Origin: Pseudomonas sp. B21-040
GTDB taxonomy: Bacteria; Pseudomonadota; Gammaproteobacteria; Pseudomonadales; Pseudomonadaceae
Direction of reading: 5' to 3'
DNA length: 64,000 bases
NCBI RefSeq assembly: GCF_024748695.1
Contig: NZ_CP087176.1
Span: 4,829,501 to 4,893,500, forward strand
A model generated the notes under the pieces. That model searched no databases. It was not told the DNA's origin and was given only the letters and a program-made list of their open reading frames with translations. Positions 63,809-64,000 of this stretch are shown piece by piece (position 1 is the stretch's first letter; every line of letters begins with the position of its first letter). The position numbers were made by a program, and so were the translations under genes.

Positions 63809-64000
63809 AGCAAACAGCCTTGTGGTTCCGGGGAAGATGCGCTGAGTGTAGCGAAGGACATAACCCGACCCACGCTGTATCAGATTGCTGAATGGCCCGA
63901 GCAAACCGCGGGCGCGTGTGCTCCAACTAATCCTGTGAAAAAGAAATAGCCGGGTCTTCAAAAAACATTAAAAAAACATGGAATTTTCCGACTCGCGCAT

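Noticed and set aside
1..64000. CRISPR arrays, tRNA or rRNA genes, insertion sequences, integrase genes
   Set aside because: None was seen: no spaced direct repeats, no transposase motifs and no cloverleaf-like sequence with a TTC-GAATCC-type arm were found on reading.

Overview
The window looks like a chromosomal segment of a fluorescent Pseudomonas (P. fluorescens complex). The evidence is the TyrA-AroA fusion, the gene order serC-pheA-hisC-tyrA/aroA-cmk-rpsA-ihfB next to gyrA and mtnA/mtaD/ubiG/mupP, REP/REPIN-type palindromes, a GyrA with Thr83, and the N-acetylglutaminylglutamine amide (NAGGN) osmolyte genes. The housekeeping part is GC-rich. Two stretches, 1-17.4 kb and 39.8-44.3 kb, are clearly more AT-rich and look like accessory DNA.

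Layout. (a) 1-17.4 kb, all on the minus strand: an O-antigen/LPS glycan locus. In transcription order it holds rmlB-rmlD-rmlA, two family-2 rhamnosyltransferase-like genes, an ABC export pair (wzm, wzt with a C-terminal substrate domain), an FkbM methyltransferase/glycosyltransferase fusion, a further glycosyltransferase, a WbpV/WbpK-like epimerase and the WbpL-like initiating transferase. After a 448 bp gap comes a four-gene block (membrane-anchored GT2, FAD oxidoreductase, SDR-like protein, TIM-barrel isomerase) that runs off the left edge. No rmlC and no wbpM are in view. (b) 17.6-31.1 kb, minus strand: lapA, ihfB, a small lipoprotein, rpsA, cmk, tyrA-aroA, hisC, pheA, serC, gyrA, mtnA. (c) 31.2-36.1 kb, plus strand: mtaD, ubiG, mupP, a YciK-type SDR and a GGDEF protein. 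(d) 36.1-48.6 kb: a TenA-like protein, an RbdA-like GGDEF/EAL protein, a 1490-residue plus-strand toxin-like protein, then an ABC exporter, a DsbA-family protein, trhO, bolA and a DUF2059 protein. (e) 48.8-64 kb: fumC, an EamA permease, a DUF6316 protein, a thiolase, a polyphosphate:AMP phosphotransferase, mnmC, the three-gene NAGGN cluster, yheU, a CsrA/RsmA paralogue, ynfA and an SDR.

How the genes work together. Region (a) would make dTDP-sugar precursors, start a glycan on undecaprenyl phosphate (WbpL), extend it with several glycosyltransferases and export it through Wzm/Wzt. Region (b) joins aromatic amino acid, serine and histidine synthesis to translation and DNA topology genes. Region (c) covers methylthioadenosine salvage, ubiquinone synthesis and muramic acid recycling. 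Region (e) contains an osmoprotection operon.

The most interesting element is the 1490-residue protein at 39.8-44.3 kb. Its C-terminus carries a DxE...PCxxC deaminase signature typical of polymorphic toxins. A perfect 14 bp palindrome lies just upstream, no cognate immunity gene is evident beside it, and it appears to be inserted between an rbdA-like gene and an ABC exporter gene that I recall as neighbours in P. aeruginosa. The second most interesting is the four-gene glycan-modification-like block at the left edge. All family assignments come from reading motifs; no database search was run.
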